The notes below the pieces were generated by a model. That model was not told where the DNA came from. It saw only the letters and a list, made by a program, of their open reading frames with translations, and did no database searches. From Planctomycetota bacterium (lineage in GTDB: Bacteria > Planctomycetota > UBA1135 > JADKAF01): DNA of 64,000 nucleotides. The stretch spans positions 1 through 64,000 of the forward strand of contig JADKAF010000002.1 in the NCBI GenBank assembly GCA_016719295.1, given 5' to 3'. Shown piece by piece: positions 1-8,891 of the stretch (positions are counted from its first letter, which is position 1; every line of letters starts with the position of its first letter). Both the position numbers and the translations under genes were made by a program.

Positions 1-321
1 TCGTTCGCGGGGCCGATGGGACTCAAGCTCCTCGATCCCGAGATCGCCTTCGTCCACGGCCCGCTCCCGAAGAGCACCCCGTTCCTCCGCCCCTTCGAGA
101 TCCTCGGCATCTCGCCGATGGACACGCGCAAGGTCCGCGCGCTGCTGAAGAAGCACGACATCGGACGACTGGTCGTGAAGAAGCGCGGCCACCCTTCCGA
201 CGCCGACACGCTGCGCCGCGCGCTGCAGAGCGACTGCCCCGGGGAAGGCACCTTGATCGTGACTCGCCAAGGCGAGTCTCACCTCGCGCTCCTCGTGAGC
301 GAGGTCACCGCGAAGGACTGA
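1..321 (+). CDS. THUMP-like-domain SAM methyltransferase, C-terminal part (5' partial)
   Basis: The frame is open from the first base and stops with TGA, so only the last 106 residues are present. Motifs GISPMDTRKV, VVKKRGHPSDADTLRR and TLIVTRQG in the last 70 residues resemble the THUMP-like C-terminal domain found behind class I SAM-dependent methyltransferase domains of the PG_1098 type. The catalytic Rossmann fold would lie to the left of the window, so substrate and reaction cannot be read here; an RNA substrate is only a guess from the THUMP-type fold. A hairpin follows the stop directly. Family assignment is from motif recognition and moderately sure. Confidence 0.6.
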   Translation, partial: SFAGPMGLKLLDPEIAFVHGPLPKSTPFLRPFEILGISPMDTRKVRALLKKHDIGRLVVKKRGHPSDADTLRRALQSDCPGEGTLIVTRQGESHLALLVSEVTAKD

Positions 322-323
322 GC

Positions 324-362
324 GCGGGCGCGAGCGTTTTTTTTCGCAGCTCGCGCGCCCGC
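324..362 (+). terminator. hairpin with T8 in its loop after the methyltransferase gene
   Basis: Arms GCGGGCGCGAGC (324-335) and GCTCGCGCGCCCGC (349-362) pair with a two-base bulge and directly follow the TGA at 321. Unusually the run of eight T (337-344) is in the loop and not behind the stem. A terminator role is inferred. Confidence 0.4.
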
Positions 363-598
363 TTTCCCGCCGCTCCTCCGGATGAGCACCCCGCGGCGGA
401 TCCGCAGGAGCCGCGCTTCGACCTCGGCTCACGAGCCGAGCTCGCGAAGCCGAGCAAGTCATGCTCAAGCTCCAGCGGATCCCACCCGATGGTCTGCCAG
501 CTCGACCGATTCCGACGGCGTTCCGCACCGCGCGACCTAACCCGGCAGTGCACGCGCGTCCTCGACGAGCCGACACAGCACATTCCGAGGTGATCGAG

Positions 599-973
599 AT
601 GCACGCTCTCCGGATCCCCATCGTCCCGCTCGAAGGCAGCCCCCTCTTTCCCGGTTGCGAGGCCGTCGTCGAGAGCGACCGCGCGTACATCGAGCGTCTG
701 CGCCAGCACGCGCCGACGCCGCGCGACGTGGTGGCCCTCGTGACCTGGGACCGCACCATCTCGGAAACCCCGACCCCTGCTGCGATCCGTACGCGCGGCG
801 TGATCGCTCGCATCGCGATCCTGCCGTATGAAGGCGATCGCGCGGTCGTCGCGGTCGAGGGCTCCGAGGCGATCCAGCTCTCCGCGATCGAGATGGGCGA
901 GGACGGCGTGCTGCACGGCATCGCCGAGAGCGTCGCCGCTCCGATCGCGCGCCGCGCCCCGCGCGCCGGCTAA
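599..973 (+). CDS. short LON substrate-binding-domain protein
   Basis: The predicted 124-residue protein begins IPIVPLEGSPLFPG and later has TRGVIARIAILPYEGDRAVVAVEG, which match the opening strands of the LON N-terminal (substrate-recruiting) domain, as in Lon protease and stand-alone LON-domain proteins. The start at 599 is chosen because GAGGTGAT lies just upstream and the domain begins immediately after it; the same frame is open back to 461 but that extension has no domain character. The usual LON-N domain is longer and ends in a helical bundle, which is missing here, and no Lon ATPase or protease sequence follows. It may be a minimal adaptor or a decayed fragment. A mobile-element remnant lies 150 bases downstream. 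Confidence 0.5.
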   Translation: MHALRIPIVPLEGSPLFPGCEAVVESDRAYIERLRQHAPTPRDVVALVTWDRTISETPTPAAIRTRGVIARIAILPYEGDRAVVAVEGSEAIQLSAIEMGEDGVLHGIAESVAAPIARRAPRAG

Positions 974-1121
974 CGAGCGCCTCTTTCACCGAACCATTCC
1001 CGTGCTCCTGGCCGCGCGCCGGGAGCGCCCGCGATCGGGCCGCACCTCCTCCGGTGTGGCCCGCGCTCGTTTCAGACGATGCACACACCATCGCGCGCGA
1101 GCGAGCCGGCGCAGCGCTTAC

Positions 1122-1277
1122 CAGCCTGTGGAAGAAGTGCTTCGAGGCTGGGAACGATGCATCGGGCGTCCCGCCGAGGCACAAGTACCGGCACGGAAGC
1201 GGATGGGTCCACCAGGTTCCGGCTCGTGGGCCGACCGAGGCGCGTTCACCGGACCGAGTGACTTCTTCGACAGGCGG
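1122..1277. mobile_element. decayed miniature inverted-repeat element (copy 1)
   Basis: The segment has imperfect terminal inverted repeats, CAGCCTGTGGAAGAAGT at 1122-1138 and the complement of CCGCCTGTCGAAGAAGT at 1261-1277, flanked by TTAC and TTAG. It is non-coding and closely matches the better-preserved copy at 26561-26721, in the same orientation, especially over the first 55 bases. No transposase lies nearby, so it fits a non-autonomous, MITE-like element. It occupies most of the 320-base gap between the LON-domain ORF and the cytochrome gene. Confidence 0.6.
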
Positions 1278-1293
1278 TTAGGATCCCGCGCGC

Positions 1294-2262
1294 ATGCGTT
1301 CCCTCCCGCGCGTCCCTCCTGCGCTGCTGGCCCTATGGTCGACCTATGCCCTGGCGGCGGCGCTCGGCTATGCGGCGGCTTTCCGCGAGCCGAAGCGCAC
1401 GGCGATCGTGCGGAGCGCGCCGCGTGCGGCAGCCGCCAGCGAGAGAGCGGCGACCGCGCGTCATGACGCCGCCGTGTTGGAGCCCGCGCGCTGGTCCGCG
1501 TTCGCGCCCTCTCCCGAGCTCGAGCCGAGCTTCCTGCCGCCGGGCGCGCCGTCCTTCTCCGCGCGCGAGAGCGCTCTCGGAGCCCGACTCTTCCTCGAGC
1601 CGTGGGCGAAAGATGGGCGGAGCTGCGCGAGCTGCCACGTGCCCGACTGGGGCTTCGGGAGCGGAGACGAGGCGGTGCCCGCGCTGCTCGAGATCGGCGC
1701 CCGCGCGGCGTATCTCGGTCCCGACGGCTGGCGCGCGCTCGAAGGCCGGATCGCACGGGCGATCTCCGCGCCGACGGAGCTCGGTTCACCCGCCGGCTCC
1801 GCCGGGCGAGCCCTGCGTGCGTTCGCCGAGCAAGCCGGTGCAGTGCTGGAGGAGGGCGAAAGCGACGCGGCGGCCGTGCGCGCGCTCGCGACCTTCCTCG
1901 CGCTCCAGCGCAGCGGTCCCGGCCCCTTCGATCGGATGCGCGCAGGCGCGGCGACCGCGATGAGCGAGCTCCAGCGGCTGGGCTGGCAGCAGTTCGAGGG
2001 CGCGAGCGGATGCTCTCGCTGTCATCCCGCGCCGGGATTCCCGGTGGAAGGTGGCAGCAGCTTGCGCGATCTCGAGCGTCGCCCGCCCTACACTTCGCGG
2101 CGCTGGCGCACCCTGCGCGAGCTGCTCGCGCAGCACGAGACGCCCGAGCCGCGCGCCCCCGACGAGCTCGCCGCCCTAGAGTCTTTCCTCCGCGCGCTCG
2201 GCAGTGAGCGCGGCTTCCCCTTCCTCCCGGAGCGCGCCCCCGCGCTCGATCGCCCGCGATGA
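1294..2262 (+). CDS. di-haem cytochrome c peroxidase / MauG-like protein
   Basis: The 322-residue protein has a hydrophobic N-terminal segment (about residues 8-30), an Ala-rich linker and two c-type haem motifs, CASCH at 111-115 and CSRCH at 240-244, in the order expected for the bacterial di-haem peroxidase/MauG family. Members act in the periplasm, reducing peroxide or oxidising a partner protein; which applies here cannot be told. At 322 residues it is near the usual length. The stop overlaps the dGTPase start by four bases (ATGA), so the two are probably cotranslated although their functions have no obvious link. Confidence 0.75.
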   Translation: MRSLPRVPPALLALWSTYALAAALGYAAAFREPKRTAIVRSAPRAAAASERAATARHDAAVLEPARWSAFAPSPELEPSFLPPGAPSFSARESALGARLFLEPWAKDGRSCASCHVPDWGFGSGDEAVPALLEIGARAAYLGPDGWRALEGRIARAISAPTELGSPAGSAGRALRAFAEQAGAVLEEGESDAAAVRALATFLALQRSGPGPFDRMRAGAATAMSELQRLGWQQFEGASGCSRCHPAPGFPVEGGSSLRDLERRPPYTSRRWRTLRELLAQHETPEPRAPDELAALESFLRALGSERGFPFLPERAPALDRPR

Positions 2263-3437
2263 TCCACGAGCCGCCCGACGCTCTCCTCCCGATCGCTCCG
2301 CCTTGGGACCGCCTCCGCAAGGAGGAGCGCGAGGAGCGCGATCTCCAGCCCTACGCCGTGCGTTCGGCGCTCTCGCGAGGTCGCCGCGTACCCGAGGAAC
2401 CGGACGAGCTCCGCACCGCGTTCGAGCGCGATCGCGATCGCCTGATCCACTCCAACGCGTTCCGCCGCCTCCAATACAAGACGCAGGTCTTCGTCTACCA
2501 CGAAGGCGACGCCTATCGCAGCCGCCTCACCCACACGCTGGAAGCGCTGCAGGTGGCGCGCTCGATCGCTTCCGCGCTGGGCCTCAACGAGACGCTGGTC
2601 GAGGCGATCACGCTCGCGCACGACCTCGGCCACCCTCCGTTCGGGCATCGCGGCGAGGACGCGCTGCATCGCCTGATGAAGGACCACGGTGGCTTTCGCC
2701 ACAACCTCCAGTCGCTGCGCGTCGTCGATTGGCTCGAGCGACGCAGCGCGAGCTCCCGCGGCCTGAACCTCAGCTTCGAGGTACGCGATGCGCTCCTCAA
2801 GCGCCCGGTGGAGCGCGAGGGCACCGAGTTCGACCCGGCCTCCGGTCCGATGCTCGAGGCGCAGGTGATGGATCTCGCCGACTCGACGGCCTACAACCAC
2901 CACGACGTCGACGACGGCCTGCGCGCGCGCATCCTGCTCGTCGAGGACTTGGAGAAGCTCGCGCTCTGGCGCCGCGCGAGCGCGCACGTCGCGCAGCACG
3001 AGCCCGCCGCGACCGGCTCGATGCGCGTCCGTCGGACCGTCGGAGCCCTGATCCGCCTTTGCATCCGCGACCTCGTGCAGCACTCGGCGCAGCGGCTCGC
3101 GCGACTCGCGCCGCGGAGCCCCGACGAAGCGCGGCGCTTGCCCGAGCCGGCGATCGCGAACTCGCCGGAGATGGCCGCCGAGATCCTGGAGCTGCAGCGC
3201 TTCCTCTTCCGCACCTTCTACCGCCACCATCGCCTGAACCAGATGGCGGCGCGTGCGACGCGCATCCTCAGCGTGCTCTTCGAGTCCTATCTCGCCGATC
3301 CCACCGCGATGCCCCCGACCTACGAGGAATGGGCGCACGAGATCGGCGTTCCGCGCGCGGTCTGCGACTACGTCGCGGGGATGACCGATCGCTACGCCGA
3401 GCAGGAGTACGCGCGCTTCTTCTTGCCCGGCGCCTGA
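2259..3437 (+). CDS. dgt: deoxyguanosinetriphosphate triphosphohydrolase-like HD protein
   Basis: Members hydrolyse dNTPs to the deoxynucleoside and triphosphate. The 392-residue sequence carries the HD-domain metal site: His92 in RLTHTLEA, and His121-Asp122 in LAHDLGHPPFGH, after the typical N-terminal RDRLIHSNAFRRLQYKTQVF block (residues 58-77). Length fits the short class of dGTPase-like proteins, which may act on several dNTPs. The ATG overlaps the stop of the cytochrome gene by four bases. The C-terminus ends RFFLPGA. A 17-bp tandem repeat separates it from the convergent hydrolase gene. Confidence 0.9.
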   Translation: MIHEPPDALLPIAPPWDRLRKEEREERDLQPYAVRSALSRGRRVPEEPDELRTAFERDRDRLIHSNAFRRLQYKTQVFVYHEGDAYRSRLTHTLEALQVARSIASALGLNETLVEAITLAHDLGHPPFGHRGEDALHRLMKDHGGFRHNLQSLRVVDWLERRSASSRGLNLSFEVRDALLKRPVEREGTEFDPASGPMLEAQVMDLADSTAYNHHDVDDGLRARILLVEDLEKLALWRRASAHVAQHEPAATGSMRVRRTVGALIRLCIRDLVQHSAQRLARLAPRSPDEARRLPEPAIANSPEMAAEILELQRFLFRTFYRHHRLNQMAARATRILSVLFESYLADPTAMPPTYEEWAHEIGVPRAVCDYVAGMTDRYAEQEYARFFLPGA

Positions 3438-3523
3438 GCCGAACGAACCGGGAGCGACCGCGCGGCGCCCGGCGCGCCGGGAAATGCCGAGCCCAGAGTC
3501 CGCGATCCCCCCGCGGCAATCCC

Positions 3524-3591
3524 ACCGCGGCCCAAGTAGCACCGCGGCCCAAGTAGCACCGCGTCCCAAGTAGCACCATGTCCCAAGTGGC
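3524..3591. repeat. four tandem copies of a 17-bp unit
   Basis: ACCGCGGCCCAAGTAGC occurs at 3524-3540 and 3541-3557, then with one change at 3558-3574, then a diverged fourth copy at 3575-3591. The block fills the gap between two convergent genes and ends exactly at the hydrolase stop codon. No hairpin is evident within one unit. Confidence 0.85.
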
Positions 3592-4497
3592 TCAGCGCGG
3601 CATCGACTGATCGAGGAAGCTCCGCACGATCGAGATCACGCGCTCGAGATCGCCGTTCGTGTCGCGGAAGGGGTGCGCGGCGCCGAAGGTGTGGCCCGTC
3701 TTCTCGAGCAGCACGAAGCGCGTGCTGATCTTCGGAGCGTGATGGTAGAGATCCTCGGCCTCGGCGATGCCGACCCCCTGGCTCTCCTCGCCGTGCACGA
3801 GCAGCAGCGGCATCGAGAGACGGGCCACCGCGCTCGAGACAGAGAAACGCGTGCGCCCCGCGCGCAGATCGGCGAGCCACGGAGGGTAGATCCGCCGCGG
3901 CGGCGCGGAGCCGTTCTGCAGCTCGAGGAAGCCGCTCCGCTCGAGCTCGCGCTCGGCGGCCGGCCCGAAGCGCTCGAGCGTGGCCATGCTCGAGAGGCCG
4001 ACCACCGCGAAGCAGCCGCTGCATTCACTGGCGTGCAGGATGGCCAGCGCACCGCCCATCGAGTGACCGACCAGCGCGACGCGGCGCGGGTCGATGCTCC
4101 CCGCGCCGAGCTCGCCGCGCTCCACCGCGCGACGGAGGCGCACGAGGTCCTCCAGCAGAAGGCTCGCCGTGTGCGCACGCGCGAGCTCGTGATCCACGAC
4201 CACGCCGTCGCCCGCCTCGGAGAGCCCGGCGTGCGACGGATCGAAGGAGATCACCGCGTAGCCGCAGCGCGCGAGGGCCTGCGCGAGGTAGCGGTAGAAG
4301 CCCCACTCCTTGAACTTCAGCCATCCGCCGATCAGGAGAACCGCGGGTGCGAGCGCGGGTCTGCTCGTCGTCGGGAGCACCAGCTCGCCCCGCAGCACCG
4401 CTCGATCGCGCACGGGCTCATCGGTCGCGCCGAGCGCGAACGGCGTGCGTAGGTAGCGGCCGGAGAGCTCCGTCTCCAAGGTTCGCTCGTGCGGCAT
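3592..4497 (-). CDS. alpha/beta-hydrolase family protein
   Basis: This 301-residue cytoplasmic protein (no signal peptide) has the alpha/beta-hydrolase layout: strand and oxyanion region AVLLIGGWLKFK (52-63), FDPSHAGLS (85-93), the nucleophile elbow GHSMGG with Ser146, an acidic HGEESQG (235-241) and the catalytic His269 in KTGHTFG. This looks like the prolyl-oligopeptidase/dienelactone-hydrolase-like group used as esterases or acyl hydrolases; the substrate cannot be inferred. It is convergent with dgt and divergent from rnc, so it is probably a single-gene unit. Confidence 0.7.
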   Translation of the reverse strand: MPHERTLETELSGRYLRTPFALGATDEPVRDRAVLRGELVLPTTSRPALAPAVLLIGGWLKFKEWGFYRYLAQALARCGYAVISFDPSHAGLSEAGDGVVVDHELARAHTASLLLEDLVRLRRAVERGELGAGSIDPRRVALVGHSMGGALAILHASECSGCFAVVGLSSMATLERFGPAAERELERSGFLELQNGSAPPRRIYPPWLADLRAGRTRFSVSSAVARLSMPLLLVHGEESQGVGIAEAEDLYHHAPKISTRFVLLEKTGHTFGAAHPFRDTNGDLERVISIVRSFLDQSMPR

Positions 4498-4560
4498 GGA
4501 GGAGTTCTAGGGTGACTCGGGTGAGCGAAGCGATGCCGAGGAGGCACGCGAAGCGCAAGG

Positions 4561-4566
4561 TATACT
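4561..4566 (+). promoter_or_regulatory. possible -10 hexamer for the rnc operon
   Basis: TATACT stands 41 bases before the rnc start in an otherwise GC-rich gap. No convincing -35 is seen 16-18 bases upstream, so this is weak. Confidence 0.25.
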
Positions 4567-4606
4567 GCGCGCCTCGCGCGGCGGGAAGCGCCGGGAGCCC
4601 ACCAGG

Positions 4607-5377
4607 ATGACCGACGTCGACGACGCCGAGTTCCGTGCCTTCACGGCGAAAATCGAAGCGCTGGCCGGCGTCGAGCTGCCGGCGCCCGAGCTGCTGCGCA
4701 AAGCGCTGACGCACGCCTCGGCCGAGGCGGATGAGTTCGAGAACAACGAGCGCCTCGAGTTTCTCGGCGACTCGGCTCTCGGACTCGCGGTTACGCATCT
4801 CCTCTACGATGCGCTGCCGACCGCGCGCGAAGGCGACCTCACGGAGCGCCGTGCGCATCTCGTCTCGCGACGCGCGGCGGCGGCGGTGGCGCGGCGACTA
4901 GGATTGCCCGATGTCCTCGCCACGGGGCGGAGCCTCGCCGGGAAGACCGCGCTCTCGCCGGCGCTGTTCGGCAACGCGCTCGAAGCCCTCGTTGGAGCGA
5001 TCTACCTGCAAAGTGGCTTCGAGCCCTGCCTCCGCGTGGTCTCCGCGGTCTACGGGCCCGAGATCGAGGCGATCCTCGCTCGAGGCATCGAGCGCAACGA
5101 GAAGATGCTGCTTCAAGAATGGGCGCAGCGCGCGGCGAGCACGCTGCCGAACTACGTGATGCTCGGACAGGGCGGGCCTTCGTTCGCCCGCGCCTTCCAC
5201 GTGCGCGCCGTGCACGAGGGGCGCGCGTTCCCGACCGCCTGGGGGCGCACCAAGCGCCAGGCCGAGCGGCTCGCCGCGCGCGAAGCGCTGCGCGTGCTGC
5301 GCCGCGAAGGCGCGATCGACGCCTCGGAGCTCGCGCTGAGCGGCGACGGGCTCGACGGCGCCGAGGGCGACGCATGA
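4607..5377 (+). CDS. rnc: ribonuclease III
   Basis: Cleaves double-stranded RNA during rRNA and mRNA maturation. The 256-residue protein shows the RNase III signature NERLEFLGDSAL (47-58) with Glu48, Glu51 and Asp55, the second catalytic block GNALEALVGAIYL (122-134) with Glu126, and a C-terminal double-stranded RNA-binding domain (about 150-235). The residue matching E. coli Asp114 is Asn123; from memory this also occurs in other phyla. The stop overlaps the mfd start by four bases, so the two are translationally coupled. Confidence 0.95.
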   Translation: MTDVDDAEFRAFTAKIEALAGVELPAPELLRKALTHASAEADEFENNERLEFLGDSALGLAVTHLLYDALPTAREGDLTERRAHLVSRRAAAAVARRLGLPDVLATGRSLAGKTALSPALFGNALEALVGAIYLQSGFEPCLRVVSAVYGPEIEAILARGIERNEKMLLQEWAQRAASTLPNYVMLGQGGPSFARAFHVRAVHEGRAFPTAWGRTKRQAERLAAREALRVLRREGAIDASELALSGDGLDGAEGDA

Positions 5378-8300
5378 GCGCCGAGCGAGCCTTCGGCTGG
5401 CTGGCCGAGACGCGCGCGGCGCTCGCGAGGCATCCCTACGTCCTCGCCGCGCGCGATCGCCTCGAGGACGCGGCGCCATCGGGGAGCCTGCGCGTCGGAG
5501 GCCTGCATGGCGCGTCGCAGGCGCTGGTCCTGGCGGCGCTGGCTCCGCTCGAGCGACCGCTGCTCGTCGTCGCGCCTACCGACGACCTGCGCGAGGAGCT
5601 GCTCGAGGCGCTGTCGCTGCTCGCCCCCGAGCTGCGCGTGCTCTCGTTCCCGGGGCGCGAGGGACGCGGCGCGCGCGCGAGCTCCGAGCGCGACGCGCGG
5701 GCCGTGCGCGAACGCCTCGCGACTGCGGGGCGCTTGCGCTCGGGCGAGCTCGGGGGCGGCTGGGTCCTCAGCTCGGTGCAGGCGCTGCTCGAGCCGCTGC
5801 CCTCCGCGCGCTCCGCGCGCGAAGACCGCCTGCGCCTCGCCGTCGGCGAGCGCCTCGACGAGCGCGCGCTCTTCGCGCGGCTCGCCGAGCTCGAGTACGA
5901 GCGCGTACCGCAGGTCGCCTCCGCGGGCGAGTTCGCGCGCCGCGGCGACGTGATCGATCTCTTCCCCCACGGCGCGGTCGAGCCCGTGCGCATCGAGGTC
6001 TTCGACGACGAGATCGAAGCGCTGCGCGCCTTCGATGCCTCCTCGCAGCGCTCGCACACGGACCTGCCGCGCCTCGAGCTCTTTCTCGGCGCCTCGGCCG
6101 ACGAGGAGGAGCCGAGCTTCCTCGTCGACGAGCTGCCACCGGAGCTCGCGGTGGTCGAGACCGATGCGGAGCGCGGCGAGGAGATCCGCTCCGGCCTGCG
6201 CCTAGACCAGAAGGAGAGCGAGCGCGCGCTGCGCTGGGAGGCGCAGCGCGAGCGGCGCGCCCGCGTCGAGCTCGCCGAGCTCCCCGACCCGCAGCTCTCG
6301 TTCTCCGTCGGATCGGTCCACGGTGCACAGGGCGAGTACGGCCTCGCGCGGCTGAAGCGCATGCTCGCGACGGAGGAGCAGCGCATCGTCTTCCTCGCGC
6401 CGACCGCCGCGGAGGTGCACCGCGTCGAGAGCGAGCTCGGCGCCGAGCGCGCGGACGGGCGCCTGGCGAAGACGATCGGCTTCCTCGGCCGCGGCTTCCG
6501 CTGGAGCGAGCTCGGCTTGACGGTGATCCATCACCACGAGCTCTCCGGACGGCGCGAGGCGCGCCGCGCGCCGCGCGCGAAGCCGCGCGCGGGCGGCACC
6601 CCGGTGAAGAGCTTCCTCGAGCTCACGGAAGGCGACCACGTCGTGCATGCCGTGCACGGCGTCGCGCGCTTCGTGCGCGTCGAGACGCTGGAGCAGCAGG
6701 GCGGCCGCGAGGAGTACCTCGCGCTGCTCTTCGCCGACGAGGCGCTGCTCTACGTGCCGCTCTCGCGCATCGACCTCGTGCAGCGCTACGTGGGCTCGAG
6801 CGCGGCGGCGCCGAAGCTCGACAAGCTGGGTGGCAAGACCTTCCGAGCGAAGAAGCTCCGCGCGCTCGAAGCGGTGCGCGATCTCGCCGCCGATCTCCTG
6901 CGCGTGCAGGCGCTGCGCGCCGGGGCGCCGGGCTATGCCTACCCGCCGGAGGGCGAGCTCGAGCGCGAGTTCGTGGAGTCCTTCCCCTTCGACGAGACGC
7001 CCGACCAGACGACCGCGTGGGCCGCCGTCCGCGAGGACATGGAAGCGCCGCGTCCGATGGACCGGCTGATCTGCGGCGACGTGGGCTACGGCAAGACCGA
7101 GATCGCGATGCGAGCGGCGTTCAAGGCCGCCGCGGCGGGACGTCAATGCGCGGTGCTGGTGCCGACGACCATCCTCGCGCAGCAGCACCTGGAGTCGTTC
7201 CGCGAGCGTTTCGCCGACTTCCCCGTCGAGATCGACATGATCTCGCGCTTCCGCTCGCCGAAGGAGCAGAAGGAGATCCTCGAGCGCGCCTCCGCCGGGG
7301 CGATCGACGTGCTGATCGGCACGCATCGCCTCGTCTCGAAGGATGTGAAGCTCCCCCGCCTCGGGCTGCTCGTGATCGACGAAGAGCAGCGCTTCGGCGT
7401 CGAGCACAAGGAGCGCTTGAAGAACCTGCGCGCGCAGGTCGACGTGCTGACCCTCACCGCGACGCCGATCCCGCGCACGCTGCACATGGCGCTCGTCGGC
7501 GCGCGCGACATCTCCGCGCTCACCACCGCGCCGCGCGGCCGCCAGGAGATCGACACCTCGCTCGGCTATCGCGAGGACGACACGCTGATCCAGGAGGCGC
7601 TGCGCCGCGAGCTGCACCGCGGCGGGCAGGCGTTCTTCCTGCACAACCGCGTGCAATCGATCCGCGAGATGGAGAAGCGCATCCGCCGCCTCGTGCCCGA
7701 AGTGCGCTTGCTGGTCGGCCACGGGCAGATGCCCGAGGACGAGCTCGAGGAGGTGATGGCGCGCTTCGGCGCGGGCGACGCCGACGTGCTGCTGGCGACG
7801 ACGATCATCGAGAGCGGCCTCGACATCCCGCGGGCCAACACGATCCTCATCGATCGCGCCGACACCTTCGGCTTGGCCGAGCTGCACCAGCTCCGCGGGC
7901 GCGTCGGCCGCTGGAAGCACAAGGCTTGGTGCAAGCTGCTGATCCCTGCGAACCAGCCGCTCACCGCGGAGGCGCGCGCGCGCCTGAAGGCGATCGAGGA
8001 GCTGCACGAGCTGGGCGCGGGCTTCAAGATCGCGATGCGCGACCTCGAGATCCGCGGCGCGGGGAACCTGCTCGGCGCCGAGCAGAGCGGCCATATCCAC
8101 GCCATCGGCTACGAGCTCTACTGCCGCCTCGTGCAGCGCGCCGTCGACGAGCTGCGCCGCCGCGGCGCGGAAGCGCGTGGCGAGGTCGAGCGCGAGCAAG
8201 AGGAGCGCGCCGCCGAGGAGGCCGCCGCGCAGCGCGCGGCCGTGCTCGGCGAAGCGGCGAAGACGCGCGCGCGGCGCGAGGAGCGGCGCCTGCAGCGCGA

Positions 8301-8874
8301 GTTCGAGGAGGCGACGCAGGACTTCGACGCCTACCTCGAGCTCGGGATCGAAGCGCATCTGCCGGCCGAGTTCGTCGGCGACCGCAAGCTAAGACTGCAG
8401 ATCTACCGCGAGCTCGACGAGATCCGCGAGGCCGACGGCCGGGCGCGCGCGGCGGAGGCGCTGCGCGATCGCTTCGGGCGCCTGCCCGACGCGGTGGAGC
8501 GCCTGCTCGACCTCTTCCTGCTGAAGCGCAAGCTCGGCGAGCTCGGCCTGCGGCGCGTGCGCTGGAGCGAGACGCACTTCGCGGTCGAGTTCCGCGACGC
8601 GCGCAAGCTCGAGACGCGGCTCCCGCGTTACTTCCCCGACGTGCGCGTGGTCTCCGAGGGCCGCGCTCTGCTGATGCTGCCGCCGCCGCGCACCGACGCG
8701 CTCACCGCGTTCGACCGTTTGAAGCGCCTGGCCCTGGACGAGCCGCCGCCGGCCGCCGATGCTGCGCGGCGCGCGCGCGTGCCGGGGGAGCCCCGACGCG
8801 CGCCGCGCAGCTACGACTCGACGCTGGTCGAGCCGCAGCCCACGCGCCCGCGGCGGGATCCGCGGCGCCCTTGA
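5374..8874 (+). CDS. mfd: transcription-repair coupling factor Mfd
   Basis: Mfd displaces RNA polymerase stalled at DNA damage and recruits UvrA. The start at 5374 gives 1166 residues, normal for the family, and overlaps the rnc stop; longer upstream readings only run through rnc. Order of domains: UvrB-homology module (N-terminal 350 residues, with GDVIDLFPHG), RNA-polymerase-interacting CarD-like domain (about 410-480, LTEGDHVVHAVHGVARF), then a RecG-like helicase with Walker A GDVGYGKT (568-575), DEEQRFG (669-675) and TATPIPRTLHMA, and the C-terminal TRCF domain. The last 60 residues are a basic, proline-rich tail beyond the usual end. Confidence 0.96.
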   Translation: MSAERAFGWLAETRAALARHPYVLAARDRLEDAAPSGSLRVGGLHGASQALVLAALAPLERPLLVVAPTDDLREELLEALSLLAPELRVLSFPGREGRGARASSERDARAVRERLATAGRLRSGELGGGWVLSSVQALLEPLPSARSAREDRLRLAVGERLDERALFARLAELEYERVPQVASAGEFARRGDVIDLFPHGAVEPVRIEVFDDEIEALRAFDASSQRSHTDLPRLELFLGASADEEEPSFLVDELPPELAVVETDAERGEEIRSGLRLDQKESERALRWEAQRERRARVELAELPDPQLSFSVGSVHGAQGEYGLARLKRMLATEEQRIVFLAPTAAEVHRVESELGAERADGRLAKTIGFLGRGFRWSELGLTVIHHHELSGRREARRAPRAKPRAGGTPVKSFLELTEGDHVVHAVHGVARFVRVETLEQQGGREEYLALLFADEALLYVPLSRIDLVQRYVGSSAAAPKLDKLGGKTFRAKKLRALEAVRDLAADLLRVQALRAGAPGYAYPPEGELEREFVESFPFDETPDQTTAWAAVREDMEAPRPMDRLICGDVGYGKTEIAMRAAFKAAAAGRQCAVLVPTTILAQQHLESFRERFADFPVEIDMISRFRSPKEQKEILERASAGAIDVLIGTHRLVSKDVKLPRLGLLVIDEEQRFGVEHKERLKNLRAQVDVLTLTATPIPRTLHMALVGARDISALTTAPRGRQEIDTSLGYREDDTLIQEALRRELHRGGQAFFLHNRVQSIREMEKRIRRLVPEVRLLVGHGQMPEDELEEVMARFGAGDADVLLATTIIESGLDIPRANTILIDRADTFGLAELHQLRGRVGRWKHKAWCKLLIPANQPLTAEARARLKAIEELHELGAGFKIAMRDLEIRGAGNLLGAEQSGHIHAIGYELYCRLVQRAVDELRRRGAEARGEVEREQEERAAEEAAAQRAAVLGEAAKTRARREERRLQREFEEATQDFDAYLELGIEAHLPAEFVGDRKLRLQIYRELDEIREADGRARAAEALRDRFGRLPDAVERLLDLFLLKRKLGELGLRRVRWSETHFAVEFRDARKLETRLPRYFPDVRVVSEGRALLMLPPPRTDALTAFDRLKRLALDEPPPAADAARRARVPGEPRRAPRSYDSTLVEPQPTRPRRDPRRP

Positions 8875-8891
8875 GCTCCGCATTCCTGCCC

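Noticed and set aside
461..598. Longer N-terminal extension of the LON-domain ORF
   Set aside because: The extension is Arg/Pro-rich without domain character; a good Shine-Dalgarno precedes the ATG at 599.
5119..5373. Upstream extension of mfd
   Set aside because: This open frame runs across the rnc coding region; the ATG at 5374 overlaps the rnc stop and gives the normal Mfd length.
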